39,857 nucleotides of DNA from the NCBI GenBank assembly GCA_009927275.1, contig RFNG01000152.1, positions 1-39,857 on the forward strand. The letters are read 5' to 3'. Both the position numbers and the translations under genes were made by a program. Position 1 is the first letter of the stretch. Each line of letters starts with the position of its first letter. Shown one piece after another: positions 9,269-18,436 of this stretch. The notes below the pieces were generated by a model. The model ran no database searches. It was not told the origin of the DNA and saw only the letters and a program-made list of their open reading frames with translations. This DNA is from Sphingobacteriia bacterium (GTDB lineage Bacteria; Bacteroidota; Bacteroidia; B-17B0; Aurantibacillaceae).

Positions 9269-10300
9269 TTGAATACATTAACAAGCTATCATCTGGCCAT
9301 TGAAAGCACGTGTGATGATACTTCTGCGGCTATTTTACAAGGCCCAAAAGTAATCGCTTTAAAAACGCATCATCAAGTAATTCATGCCACGCATGGAGGC
9401 GTGGTTCCTGAAATGGCCAGCCGTGATCATCAGCGCAATTTGATTCCGGTTATTGAATCGGTTTTTAAAGCGGCGCACGTAAACTTAAGAGACATACAAT
9501 ATTGTTCTGTTGCTTCAGGTCCCGGACTTTTAGGTAGTTTATTAGTGGGAGTATCTTTTGCTAAATCATTAGCCATGTCATTACAAAAACCTATTATAGA
9601 AGTTAATCATTTACAAGCCCATGTTTTAAGTCCATGGATTCAAGATATGGAACAGGCTAAAAGTCCTGTGTTTCCCTATGTTTGTTTGTTAATTAGTGGT
9701 GGTAATACACAATTGCTATTGGTAAATTCACCAGTAGAATTTGAGGTATTAGGTAAAACTCTGGATGATGCATTAGGAGAAACCTTTGATAAAGCTGCAA
9801 AAATATTAGGTTTGCCATACCCGGGAGGTCCTGAAATTGATCGTTTGGCACAATCTGGAAATCCGCATGCATTCAGTTTTGCTAAGCCTAAAATAAAACC
9901 CTTTCATTACAGTTACAGTGGTGTTAAAAGTGATTTTTTAAGATTTATCAGTGAGTCCATTAAACAAGATTCTGATTTTATTTTAAAGCATTTGCAGGAT
10001 ATTTGCGCATCCTATCAAAACCATTTGATTGATATAACCTTAGCTCCGGTATATGAAGCCTTGCATAAGCATAAGGTTAAGGCATGTGTTATTGCTGGCG
10101 GCGTTTCTGCAAATAGCGGATTTCGAAATGCAGCACAAGCCATTACGCAACGTTTTTCAATACCAGTAATAATACCAAAACCCGCCTACTGTACCGATAA
10201 TGCAGCCATGATTGGACTTGCTGCGTATCTTCAAGCCCCCTATAAACACAATTTTAATTTTCATTTTACAGCTAAACCGCGTTTTCCAATATCCAATTAA
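9269..10300 (+). CDS. tsaD: tRNA N6-adenosine threonylcarbamoyltransferase TsaD
   Basis: A 343-residue protein, normal TsaD length. It transfers threonylcarbamoyl from threonylcarbamoyl-AMP to A37 of ANN-decoding tRNAs, together with TsaB (encoded at 29.6 kb here) and TsaE. The ASKHA fold is clear: LAIESTCDDTSAAI near the start, GGVVPEMASRDH, the metal-binding HLQAH (His114, His118), LISGGNTQLL, LGLPYPGGPEIDRLA, GGVSANSGFR and CTDNAAMIG. The start appears to be TTG at 9269, since the upstream ATG at 9258 is out of frame and family members begin just ahead of the IES motif. A TACTTTTA box lies at 9242-9249. The FTCD gene follows after three bases. Confidence 0.97.
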   Translation: MNTLTSYHLAIESTCDDTSAAILQGPKVIALKTHHQVIHATHGGVVPEMASRDHQRNLIPVIESVFKAAHVNLRDIQYCSVASGPGLLGSLLVGVSFAKSLAMSLQKPIIEVNHLQAHVLSPWIQDMEQAKSPVFPYVCLLISGGNTQLLLVNSPVEFEVLGKTLDDALGETFDKAAKILGLPYPGGPEIDRLAQSGNPHAFSFAKPKIKPFHYSYSGVKSDFLRFISESIKQDSDFILKHLQDICASYQNHLIDITLAPVYEALHKHKVKACVIAGGVSANSGFRNAAQAITQRFSIPVIIPKPAYCTDNAAMIGLAAYLQAPYKHNFNFHFTAKPRFPISN

Positions 10301-10303
10301 ATC

Positions 10304-11998
10304 ATGAATACACAACCATGCATTGAATGCGTACCAAATTTTAGTGAAGGTCAAAATCCAGAAATAATTAAACGTATTACCGATGCCATTGAATCGGTTT
10401 CGGGAATACAGCTTTTAAATGTTGATCCGGGTAAAGCTACAAACCGCACCGTGGTTACGTTTGTTGGGCATCCGGAAAAGGTAATTGAAGCGGCTTTCAG
10501 AGCCATTAAAACAGCCGGACAGTTAATTGACATGCAGCAGCATAAGGGGGAGCATCCGCGTATGGGGGCAACCGATGTTTGTCCGTTAATTCCCATATCG
10601 GGTATCTCCATGCTCGAAACTGTGCAATATGCTAATCGCTTGGCTCAACGCGTAGGCGAAGAACTTAATATACCTGTATATTTATACGAAGAAGCTCAGG
10701 CTAATCCCCTTCGTAAAAACCTTGCACATATACGTTCTGGCGAATATGAGGGTTTTTTCAAAAAAATTAAAGATCCGGCTTGGAAACCTGATTTTGGTCC
10801 AACCGAAATGGATTTAACACGTGGCGCTACAGTTATTGGGGCTCGTAATTTTTTAATTGCGTACAATGTTAATTTAAATACTACGTCAACACGTCGTGCC
10901 AATGCCGTTGCATTTGATGTTCGAGAGGCCGGTCGTGTTTTAAGAGAGGGCAATCGTCCAAACGGTAAAGTGCTTTTAAATGCAGATGGAACACCCCAAG
11001 TATTGCCCGGTTCACTAAAACATGTAAAAGCTATAGGTTGGTTTATTGACGAATATCAAATTGCTCAAATCTCCATGAATTTGACAAACATACTAGAAAC
11101 ACCCCTTCATGTTGTATTTGATGAGGTATGTGAAAAGGCACGTATTCGTGGATTACGGGTTACCGGTTCAGAGCTTGTAGGATTGGTACCCCTACAAACC
11201 ATGTTAGAGGCCGGACGCTATTTTTTAAAAAAACAACAACGCTCAATAGGAGTTTCAGAAGCTGAATTAATAAAAATTGCAGTTAAAACATTAGGCTTAG
11301 ATGAATTAGCACCATTTAATCCTTCTGAGCGTATCATTGAATATAACATTGCACAAAAATCTGTGCCGCGGCTTACAGCACTGTCATTAAATGCATTTTC
11401 AGAGTTAACAGCAAGCGAGTCGCCAGCACCCGGAGGCGGTTCAGTTGCAGCCTACATAGGAGCCTTGGGAGCATCTCTGGCAGCAATGGTTGCTAATTTA
11501 AGTGCACATAAAAAAGGATGGGATGAACGTTGGGAATTTTTTTCAGATTGGGCAGTACAAGCACACTCCCTGCAACAACAATTATGCACACTCGTGGATG
11601 CCGATACACAAGCCTTTAATAGTATTATAACAGCAATGCAATTGCCTAAAGCATCCAGTGAAGAACAACAGCTGCGAAAAGCAGCCATTGAGCAAGCTAC
11701 CCTTGAGGCTATCCGCGTACCATATCAAGTAATGCAATTGTCGTTTGCAGCCTTTGAATCTATCGCTGCTATGGCACGCGAAGGAAATCCCAACTCAGCC
11801 AGTGATGCTGGCGTTGCCGCACTTGCTGCACGGGCGGCAATTCGAGGTGCGTGGCTTAATGTAAAAATAAATGCGCAAGGTTATGCGCAGCATCCGGAGG
11901 TTATGCAGATGTTAGTAGCCGCAGCCACAATAGAACAAAAATCACAAGATATTGAAACTGAAATTTTACAATGTGTGGAATCGCACATCAAGCTATGA
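10304..11998 (+). CDS. Bifunctional glutamate formimidoyltransferase / formimidoyl-THF cyclodeaminase
   Basis: A 564-residue two-domain enzyme. Residues 1 to ~325 are the formiminotransferase (IECVPNFSEG at the N-terminus, VDPGKATNRTVVTFVG, HKGEHPRMGATDVCPLIP with the active-site His region, then the C-terminal subdomain). Residues ~360-564 are the helical cyclodeaminase (ELTASESPAPGGGSVAAY, LGASLAAMVANL, NPNSASDAGVAALAARAA). It moves the formimino group from formiminoglutamate to tetrahydrofolate and then releases ammonia to give methenyl-THF, linking histidine breakdown to the folate pool. The fused form is also known from animals. No other hut gene is in the window, so its context does not show histidine use. 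tsaD lies three bases upstream and the two are probably cotranscribed. Confidence 0.95.
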   Translation: MNTQPCIECVPNFSEGQNPEIIKRITDAIESVSGIQLLNVDPGKATNRTVVTFVGHPEKVIEAAFRAIKTAGQLIDMQQHKGEHPRMGATDVCPLIPISGISMLETVQYANRLAQRVGEELNIPVYLYEEAQANPLRKNLAHIRSGEYEGFFKKIKDPAWKPDFGPTEMDLTRGATVIGARNFLIAYNVNLNTTSTRRANAVAFDVREAGRVLREGNRPNGKVLLNADGTPQVLPGSLKHVKAIGWFIDEYQIAQISMNLTNILETPLHVVFDEVCEKARIRGLRVTGSELVGLVPLQTMLEAGRYFLKKQQRSIGVSEAELIKIAVKTLGLDELAPFNPSERIIEYNIAQKSVPRLTALSLNAFSELTASESPAPGGGSVAAYIGALGASLAAMVANLSAHKKGWDERWEFFSDWAVQAHSLQQQLCTLVDADTQAFNSIITAMQLPKASSEEQQLRKAAIEQATLEAIRVPYQVMQLSFAAFESIAAMAREGNPNSASDAGVAALAARAAIRGAWLNVKINAQGYAQHPEVMQMLVAAATIEQKSQDIETEILQCVESHIKL

Positions 11999-13505
11999 TT
12001 TGCCACGCCGGTATCTTTTAGGCATCGGCATTATATTATTAAGTGTATACACACTAACGCATTTCTGGGTATTAAATCATTTTAACTTTATTTACTCCGA
12101 TTCGGATCAGCCTTATATGTGGGCGGCATGGTTAGATTATTCGGATTTTAAATTTTATGAACCACGTTTTTACGGCCAAAACTATAATACACATTTTGAA
12201 GCATTAGTGGCACAATTAGTTCGTCCGTTCACCAAAAATCCCATTCAAGCTATAGCGCTTGCAACACATTTTATTTCATGGTCTTTTACTGTAATTTCTG
12301 CATGTATTTTATGGTACAACGATTTTAAATTACAAACTATAATGTGGTTGGGATTTTGGGTGTGTATGCCGGCAGAGTATGATTTGCTTTGTGCCTTGCC
12401 GCGTGGTTTTGTAAGCGGTTTTCCGTTTTTATTACCGGCCCTGCCACTACTTATAAAGTCACCAAATGATTGGCGACGACGCATAGCAATTTTAATTTTT
12501 ACGTTTGGATTATGTGTGCATCCCGGTATAATAATTGTTGTATTACCTATTATGGTTTTTGTGTATGTAAAACACAACATTTTATTAAAAATTTTAAAAA
12601 TAGATTTTTTATTTTTTATAGCATTTTTGTTTGTTGGAATACTTGTGTTGGATGCGTTTTACTTTCTCCATCCTAACTATATTCAAAACGATTTAAAATC
12701 TAATTTTTTATTATTTAATTTTTTAATAAACATTCAGCGATTAGATGTGCTTTGGTCTTATGTGAGTCCCATATTTACTTCTCAGGCACTCTGGCTTTTG
12801 CTTACCATTTTTACAATTTGGCTTTTTTCAAAAACACATGCTCGCTTTTATGCACTGGCCAGTGTAATGGGAATACTATTATTTTCCTTATGTTCAGAAA
12901 AATCTTTGGAGGGATCAAATTGGTTGTTTATGCCATTTAGCCGCTTGTACATTTACCTACCTGTATTTACTGCCTTGGGATTAATTTTGATTACTAAACC
13001 TAAAGTGATTGTAGTGTTACTATTTTTTGTAGTTGCATTAAGCAACAATTGGTATAAAATTACCTATGCTTACCACCAAGCCATTCAAAAAGCACTCAAT
13101 CCACAAACGTGGGTAGGAGTACGTGTATTTTCAAATACCCAACTTAAATCAACTTTTAATTTTTATGCAAGGGCTTTAAAATCTAATCATTGTAAAACAC
13201 TTTGTGTAGCGTCTACACATTGGCTTAAAAATCCTATAAGTTATGGATTACGCGCGTATTGCAATATGCCAAATTGGTATACTACCGATGGTGCTACCGA
13301 AAAACGTTATTGGATTCGGCAACAATCACAATACTACAGGCCAAAACAGTTTTTGTACCAGTCGTCTAATTTTAGTTTTAAAAATTTTAAAACACCGGTG
13401 CAATTTAAATTAAAAGCGTTAGATGATTTTGGCTTGGTTTATGTATATAATAATACATTTACTTTAAAGCAATTTCAGGATTGGGCTGCGCAATATGAAT
13501 TATAA
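11952..13505 (+). CDS. Multi-pass membrane protein, GT-C glycosyltransferase-like
   Basis: Up to 517 residues with about ten hydrophobic helices. The first begins near residue 20 (LLGIGIILLSVYTLTHFWVL) and is followed by an acidic loop YSDSDQPYMW, then FYGQNYNTHFEALVAQL; an acidic first loop plus a GQNY...EA segment is typical of GT-C-fold (ArnT/PMT-like) lipid-linked sugar transferases. The C-terminal ~130 residues are non-membrane. Three starts are possible in frame: TTG 11952, GTG 11973, TTG 12000; the first two overlap the end of FTCD, suggesting translational coupling. The assignment to GT-C is by motif resemblance only; donor and acceptor are unknown, and an unrelated polytopic protein cannot be excluded. 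Confidence 0.55.
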   Translation: MKLKFYNVWNRTSSYDLPRRYLLGIGIILLSVYTLTHFWVLNHFNFIYSDSDQPYMWAAWLDYSDFKFYEPRFYGQNYNTHFEALVAQLVRPFTKNPIQAIALATHFISWSFTVISACILWYNDFKLQTIMWLGFWVCMPAEYDLLCALPRGFVSGFPFLLPALPLLIKSPNDWRRRIAILIFTFGLCVHPGIIIVVLPIMVFVYVKHNILLKILKIDFLFFIAFLFVGILVLDAFYFLHPNYIQNDLKSNFLLFNFLINIQRLDVLWSYVSPIFTSQALWLLLTIFTIWLFSKTHARFYALASVMGILLFSLCSEKSLEGSNWLFMPFSRLYIYLPVFTALGLILITKPKVIVVLLFFVVALSNNWYKITYAYHQAIQKALNPQTWVGVRVFSNTQLKSTFNFYARALKSNHCKTLCVASTHWLKNPISYGLRAYCNMPNWYTTDGATEKRYWIRQQSQYYRPKQFLYQSSNFSFKNFKTPVQFKLKALDDFGLVYVYNNTFTLKQFQDWAAQYEL

Positions 13506-13526
13506 TATTATTCCGGTTAGATGCCA

Positions 13527-14144
13527 CTATCCGTTAAACAGTTTAAAGCGCTTAATGGGTTGGCCCTTTCTTAATTTATAAGCATGAAAACTCGATGGAA
13601 CATCGTGGTGCCACGATTTAATAATCATGTAAATCAAAAGCCGATCGGTATGTACAAAAATACCTGCAAATAATGCCACTTTAAAATGAATACCCTGTAT
13701 TTCCAGTAGTATAAGTGTAAATTCAAAAATTAAATACAAGCCCCAAAATTTTGACAATAACGCATGCGGTGAGGGGAACTTTTTAAAACGTAAAAGACTC
13801 ACTGCGTACATCATGCATTCAATACCAATTATTGTAAAGATTAAAAATTGATTATTGAAAAGTAAATGGGGTTTATTTTTGAAGATGTAACTTATAATTG
13901 AAGCATAAAAAATTAAATCAAAAAGGGTATCTAAAACTCTTAACTTTTCATTTGACACATTGAGTTTTCGGGCAATTATACCATCAAAGATGTCAGAAAT
14001 AACACCAAAATAAATTAAACCTAAAATCAGCGCATCGGTATTTTTAATTGGAAAAAACGTCAAAACGATTATAACAAATACAATACTTAATCTGCTATAT
14101 AACAGCAGCTCAGGAATTTTATATTTAAAGGCTGTATTGACCAT
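13527..14144 (-). CDS. CDP-alcohol phosphatidyltransferase family protein
   Basis: A 205-residue integral membrane protein of about six helices. It carries the CDP-alcohol phosphotransferase signature: Asp51, Asp54-Gly55, Ala58-Arg59, Asp72 and Asp76 (SDIFDGIIAR ... RVLDTLFD), which binds two metal ions and the CDP group. The second glycine of the classical D-x2-DG-x2-AR-x8-G-x3-D-x3-D motif is replaced by Leu68. Such enzymes make phospholipids (phosphatidylglycerophosphate, phosphatidylserine, phosphatidylinositol-like lipids) by displacing CMP; which alcohol is used here cannot be told. It is not clearly PgsA or PssA. The gene follows the DUF1648 gene on the same strand with 48 bases between and converges with the GT-C-like gene. 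Confidence 0.85.
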   Translation of the reverse strand: MVNTAFKYKIPELLLYSRLSIVFVIIVLTFFPIKNTDALILGLIYFGVISDIFDGIIARKLNVSNEKLRVLDTLFDLIFYASIISYIFKNKPHLLFNNQFLIFTIIGIECMMYAVSLLRFKKFPSPHALLSKFWGLYLIFEFTLILLEIQGIHFKVALFAGIFVHTDRLLIYMIIKSWHHDVPSSFHAYKLRKGQPIKRFKLFNG

Positions 14145-14192
14145 TCATGTTGCAGGAGCTAAGTTATTATCAAATTAAAATATGGTCTCAAT

Positions 14193-14686
14193 TTAATCGG
14201 GATTAGAATATTTGGCTTTATAGATGTAATACAGAAGGGGAATAAAAACAAGTCCTAAAATACATGGTAAAAACCAAATTCTTAAATTAGTTTGTGATGC
14301 AATATTGTAAATGATAAATTCAAATAGTATTACCAATATAAATTTTAAATAGCGTAAAAATCGCGTAGCTAAGGCATACTGATAGTTTGCATTTTTTTCT
14401 GTAATATCTACGGGATAATTAAAAACATGTGGAAAGCGATTTAAAATACTTATGCCCACATATAAAAACGTTGAAACAATGGGTAAGGCTAATACGTGCA
14501 TTTTATTTCCGTAACCATCTGGTTTTCCTAAAATATTATAATGTATAGGCAGTATTGAGGCAAATCCGTATAGATGCACACCGTAACAATCCAAACGGAA
14601 ATAACAGCGCCTAATCCAAGCCAATCCAAAACAGTATCTATTTGTGATTTTTGAAGTATTAATTTTGGTTTTTTAAAACTGTTCAC
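14193..14686 (-). CDS. DUF1648-domain membrane protein, frameshifted
   Basis: The gene reads as two frames. From a GTG at 14686 the first frame gives MNSFKKPKLILQ... with a membrane helix (LGLGAVISVWIVTVCIYTDLP) and then runs out; from about 14555 to 14193 a second frame gives LPIHYNILGKPDGYGNK, the hallmark of DUF1648, followed by two or three more helices. Adding one base in the CAATA at 14553-14557 (plus-strand TATTG) joins them into a ~164-residue protein of normal layout. DUF1648 is found in small membrane proteins, some related to the N-terminal part of the SdpI immunity protein; the role here is unknown. Only the C-terminal 143 residues form a continuous ORF, and its apparent start is an artefact of the frame change. 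Confidence 0.7.
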
Positions 14687-14703
14687 CTGGTAAATTATAT
14701 TTT

Positions 14704-15179
14704 TTAATCTGCAAATGGCTGCAAGCTGTTTTTAAAATTTGCATATTCTTTTTTATATAAATCCAACGCTTTAGCGTTTTTATACATAATTCCAAAAATA
14801 CAGGTTGTGTGAAATATTTTATGTGTCTTTTGTACGTAGCTTCTCTGATAGTTCCATTTGGTGATGTTATAGTCCACCAAGTAATTTCTGTATCGCCAGA
14901 AATTTGAGTTTTAGTATTACTTAGTTTTTCCTGCCCTTGAAGTTTAATATCATTTGCTTCACCTTCCCATTGAGGTGAAAATACATAAAATTCAACTTGT
15001 TTATTGGGGGATGTAAAAACAGCACTATCAAAACCATCAGCGGTTAAAGACTTCATAGATCCTGTAGCTATAAAATTTGAAGGGTATTGAATTTGAAACC
15101 ATGCGCCTTTAAACGTTGCTGTTTGAGCTGATGTTACAAGTGAATACCATACAAACAAAGTATATAAAAATGTTTTCAT
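14704..15179 (-). CDS. Secreted hypothetical protein, frameshifted near the C-terminus
   Basis: A signal peptide (residues 1-18, ending TSAQ) precedes a mature part with WFQIQYPSNF, a pattern seen in small Bacteroidota lipid-binding or PsbP-like periplasmic proteins of unknown function. As it stands the frame continues to 14673 (168 residues), but the last ~40 residues look non-native. Reading one base over from the A5 run at 14794-14798 gives GIMYKNAKALDLYKKEY and then NSLQPFAD with a stop at 14704, an amphipathic helix with natural codons; this restores a 158-residue protein. I therefore take 14704 as the real end. The DUF1648 gene starts at 14686, 17 bases on, so the pair is likely an operon. 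Confidence 0.6.
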
Positions 15180-15224
15180 ATAAAATGCTTAAATTCCTTT
15201 AAAAAAATAACATCGTATTTTTTG

Positions 15225-17084
15225 TTAAACGAGTAATAAAGGTATGTTAATGTCATGCCTAACTTTTTCTACCGTTGTGCCAAACATCCAGTCTTTAAAG
15301 GTTCGGTGTCCGTGTGTTCCCATAATGAGCAAATCGCATTTATTATTACTGCATAATTTGGGTATAACTTGTGCCGGGCTGCCAAAACCTAATTCAATCA
15401 TTACTGTATAGCCGGCATTACAAAGTTGATCTTGGTATGATTGTAATACTGCATAATCGTTTTCACGTTCTGCATCAAACGTATCCTCGCCATAAATCAG
15501 CGCACCAGCACTTTCAAGTACGTGAAATAAAATTAAGGTACCCTGTGCATCAACCAATGCCGTAGCTTGCTTAAGGGCATTAGAATCTGCACTGCTAAAA
15601 TCTAAACAAATACCAATGCGTTGTGGTTTTTGTGACGATTGTAAAATTAGTTTACCAGGATTGTGAATACTGTTGTGGCTTATATTTTTACGTGATTTAA
15701 GTAGCGGTAAAACCACTATAAATGCAAGTAATAGCAGGCATATTAATAGAATGGGAATCAGGGTTAAACCCCACCACATACCTTGATTATTTTTATAAAT
15801 TAGTTGTTGAATTTCTGAAAAAACCAATTTTAAGTTTAATCCAATTATTATAATTGCCCCACACCAGGATAGTATTTTTTGCCATAGGGGAATTGCAAAT
15901 TCTCCCATGGTATTTCGGTCACTAACTATATAGATGAGGGGTATAATGGCAAATCCTAATTGCAAACTCAGAATCACTTGACTAAAAACTAAAAGTTTTC
16001 CCAAAGCCGCTTCGCCCATTAAAAGTATAACAAGCGTAGCAGGAACTATAGCAATTAATCGTGTAATAAGGCGTCGTGCCCATGGGCTTAAACGTAAATT
16101 TAAATATCCTTCCATAACAACTTGTCCGGCTAATGTACCTGTTATGGTAGAACTCTGTCCAGCAGCAATTAATGATAAGGCAAATAAAATTGGCGCAAGG
16201 GTGCTTCCTAAAAGGGGCGCCAGCAGGCGGTGCGCATCTTCTATTTGAGTTATTTCAAAAAAGCCGTTTTTAAAAAAGGCACTGGCTGAAACTATCAATA
16301 TTGCAGCATTTACAAAAAATGCAAGGTTAAGTGCAATCGTACTGTCAATCAAATTAAAACGAAGGGCCCGTTTTATTTCCAATCGATTGCGGGGAATAGA
16401 ACGTGTTTGTACAAGCGAGGAGTGCAAGTATAAATTATGTGGCATTACCGTAGCGCCGATTATTCCAATGGCTAAATACAAGGCCTCCGTTGAGCTTAAA
16501 CCGGGAATAAAACCTTGGGCAATTTCAGAAAGAGCAGGTTTAGCCAAGAATAATTGAATAAAAAAGGAAATGCCAATTAGCGCTACTAAACTTATTATAA
16601 AGGCTTCAAGTTTGCGAATTCCTTTACGAATGAGCAATAATAAAATAAAACTGTCAAGCACTGTTATTAATACACCTGTTAACAGACTTACAGATGGAAA
16701 TAACAGGTGAAGACCTATTGCCATGCCAATTACCTCGGCCATATCACAGGCGGCAATAGCCAATTCGGCTAATATATATAATGCAACATTTATAATTTTA
16801 GGATAATACGCCTTTGATGCCTGAGCCAAATCTTTTCTGCAAACAATTCCCAATCGAATGCAATGGCTTTGCATTAACAATGCCATCAGATTACTCATCA
16901 ATAAGACCCAAAGCAATTCATAGCCCAGCGCACTGCCTCCCGCAATATCTGTAGCCCAATTGCCGGGATCCATATATCCCACCGAAATCATATAGGCCGG
17001 ACCTATAAATGCTAAAGCAGCACGCCAACCTTTGGCGGAATTTGTTTTAACGCTTGCATTTACTTGTTCTAATGAGGCCGGCAT
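15225..17084 (-). CDS. Nramp divalent metal transporter fused to a UspA domain (MntH-like)
   Basis: A 619-residue protein. Residues ~1-440 are an 11-helix Nramp transporter with the diagnostic first-helix DPGN (39-42) and sixth-helix MPH (214-216), which coordinate Mn2+, Fe2+ or similar ions for proton-coupled import; CDMAEVIG and the SSTITGTLAGQVVMEG loop are also conserved. Residues ~485-619 form a universal stress protein domain (RIGICLDFSSADSNAL; LIMGTHGHRTFKDWMFGTTVEKV), whose GTHG...G segment is the ATP-binding type. Nramp-Usp fusions recur in Bacteroidota; the Usp part presumably senses nucleotide or stress state. The start overlaps the stop region of the VWA gene by one base, so it is the last gene of a three-gene operon. 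Confidence 0.93.
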   Translation of the reverse strand: MPASLEQVNASVKTNSAKGWRAALAFIGPAYMISVGYMDPGNWATDIAGGSALGYELLWVLLMSNLMALLMQSHCIRLGIVCRKDLAQASKAYYPKIINVALYILAELAIAACDMAEVIGMAIGLHLLFPSVSLLTGVLITVLDSFILLLLIRKGIRKLEAFIISLVALIGISFFIQLFLAKPALSEIAQGFIPGLSSTEALYLAIGIIGATVMPHNLYLHSSLVQTRSIPRNRLEIKRALRFNLIDSTIALNLAFFVNAAILIVSASAFFKNGFFEITQIEDAHRLLAPLLGSTLAPILFALSLIAAGQSSTITGTLAGQVVMEGYLNLRLSPWARRLITRLIAIVPATLVILLMGEAALGKLLVFSQVILSLQLGFAIIPLIYIVSDRNTMGEFAIPLWQKILSWCGAIIIIGLNLKLVFSEIQQLIYKNNQGMWWGLTLIPILLICLLLLAFIVVLPLLKSRKNISHNSIHNPGKLILQSSQKPQRIGICLDFSSADSNALKQATALVDAQGTLILFHVLESAGALIYGEDTFDAERENDYAVLQSYQDQLCNAGYTVMIELGFGSPAQVIPKLCSNNKCDLLIMGTHGHRTFKDWMFGTTVEKVRHDINIPLLLV

Positions 17085-18436
17085 CAGTACGGAAAATTAA
17101 ATATTAGATGTTGATCGGACTGCATCGAAAAGGTTCGTTCAATGGTATTAATACTACTAGCTTGAATGCGATTTCGCCAAAATATGCGGTAAGTTCCGGG
17201 TTGTAATGTGAAACGTAATTGGTTTTTTGCATGAAATGGTACAATGCTTATCCATTGCTGATGTTCAGAGTTCCACACTTGTATACAACCATCACCGGCA
17301 CGTAAACTTTTAATTTCTACAGTGCCGGGCTTGGCAATATTTAAAATTTTTAAACTATCCGGTTTAACAGCATAATTTTTATAATGCATAGTTGGTAAGG
17401 TTAAAATATCAATGGCATAGGTGCCGGCAATATATTTTACGTTAGTATTTAATGGATGGCAATGAAAAATACTATCTGCATTTTCCGATCGTATAAGGGT
17501 ATATACAAATTGAGGATCATTGCCGTAACGCTCAGTCTGCCGAATTTCAATACTGCCTTGTTGTGCAGGTATTGGAATAATACTGTGTAATCCAAACTTT
17601 AGACGCTGTGTTGTTGAAACTTGTTCGGGTATCGTATGTAATTTTATTTTAAAAAATGGGGGAGCTTGGGTGTAAATGGTATCCGGAACTTCAATGGCAT
17701 TTAGGCTGTGTACCCACTGCGCGTGTGCAATACGCAAAGCTGTATCGGCAATACTAAAGGCTACACGCTCTTCAAGCGGTTGACCTTTACTATTTAATAA
17801 ATTGATTTGATAGGTGCCGGGTTTTTCAGAATTTGAGGCAATTATATTTAACACAGACGTAAACGTTTGCGGACTTTTGATATCAAAATAAGAACCCACA
17901 CAATTAAACAGGTTTTGTTGTGTTACCGTTAGCCCAATGCCAATAATACAGGGTTTAAATGCAATTTGACGGGCATGTAATTGTTCGGCACTGGCACACA
18001 TGTTTCCTGAACATTCTTCAATGCCATCAGTTATAATAAGAATGTGATTTTGTGCTAAACCTTTTGGAAAATCTTGTATGGCCTGTTGTAAACTATATGC
18101 AATGGGGGTAATTCCTTTTGGACGAATGGTTGAAATGTAAGTTCGTATGGCTTTTGCATTATGAGATTTAAAAGGAATAACTAATTTACTGTCTGTACAT
18201 TTACCGGGTGGATAGGCATATGCTGCCCCGTATACACGCAAACCCAGTTCAATTTTTGAATTTTTTTCTAATGAGTCTAAAAGTCGATAGCATAATTTTT
18301 GCGCAATTGAAAATTTAACTTCACCATTATAGCTTTGTGCCATACTTCGGCTGGCGTCTAAAATTAGCAATACTCTGTGGTTTTGAGCAGTATACCTGCT
18401 AATACATAAAAAAATAATTGCAACGAAAGCTTTCAA
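17084..18436 (-). CDS. VWA-domain secreted protein
   Basis: A 450-residue protein with a signal peptide (to about residue 18) and a von Willebrand factor A domain at ~20-205. The metal-ion-dependent adhesion site is complete: Asp27-Ala-Ser29-Arg-Ser31 (LILDASRSM), a Thr in GITPIAYSL and the Asp of IITDGIEECSGN. The remaining ~240 residues are beta-rich and unassigned, ending in RTFSMQSDQHLIFNFPY without a recognisable T9SS tail. The protein should sit in the periplasm or on the surface and bind a protein partner via a divalent ion. It overlaps the upstream gliding-type gene by four bases (ATGA) and mntH downstream by one base. Confidence 0.85.
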   Translation of the reverse strand: MKAFVAIIFLCISRYTAQNHRVLLILDASRSMAQSYNGEVKFSIAQKLCYRLLDSLEKNSKIELGLRVYGAAYAYPPGKCTDSKLVIPFKSHNAKAIRTYISTIRPKGITPIAYSLQQAIQDFPKGLAQNHILIITDGIEECSGNMCASAEQLHARQIAFKPCIIGIGLTVTQQNLFNCVGSYFDIKSPQTFTSVLNIIASNSEKPGTYQINLLNSKGQPLEERVAFSIADTALRIAHAQWVHSLNAIEVPDTIYTQAPPFFKIKLHTIPEQVSTTQRLKFGLHSIIPIPAQQGSIEIRQTERYGNDPQFVYTLIRSENADSIFHCHPLNTNVKYIAGTYAIDILTLPTMHYKNYAVKPDSLKILNIAKPGTVEIKSLRAGDGCIQVWNSEHQQWISIVPFHAKNQLRFTLQPGTYRIFWRNRIQASSINTIERTFSMQSDQHLIFNFPY

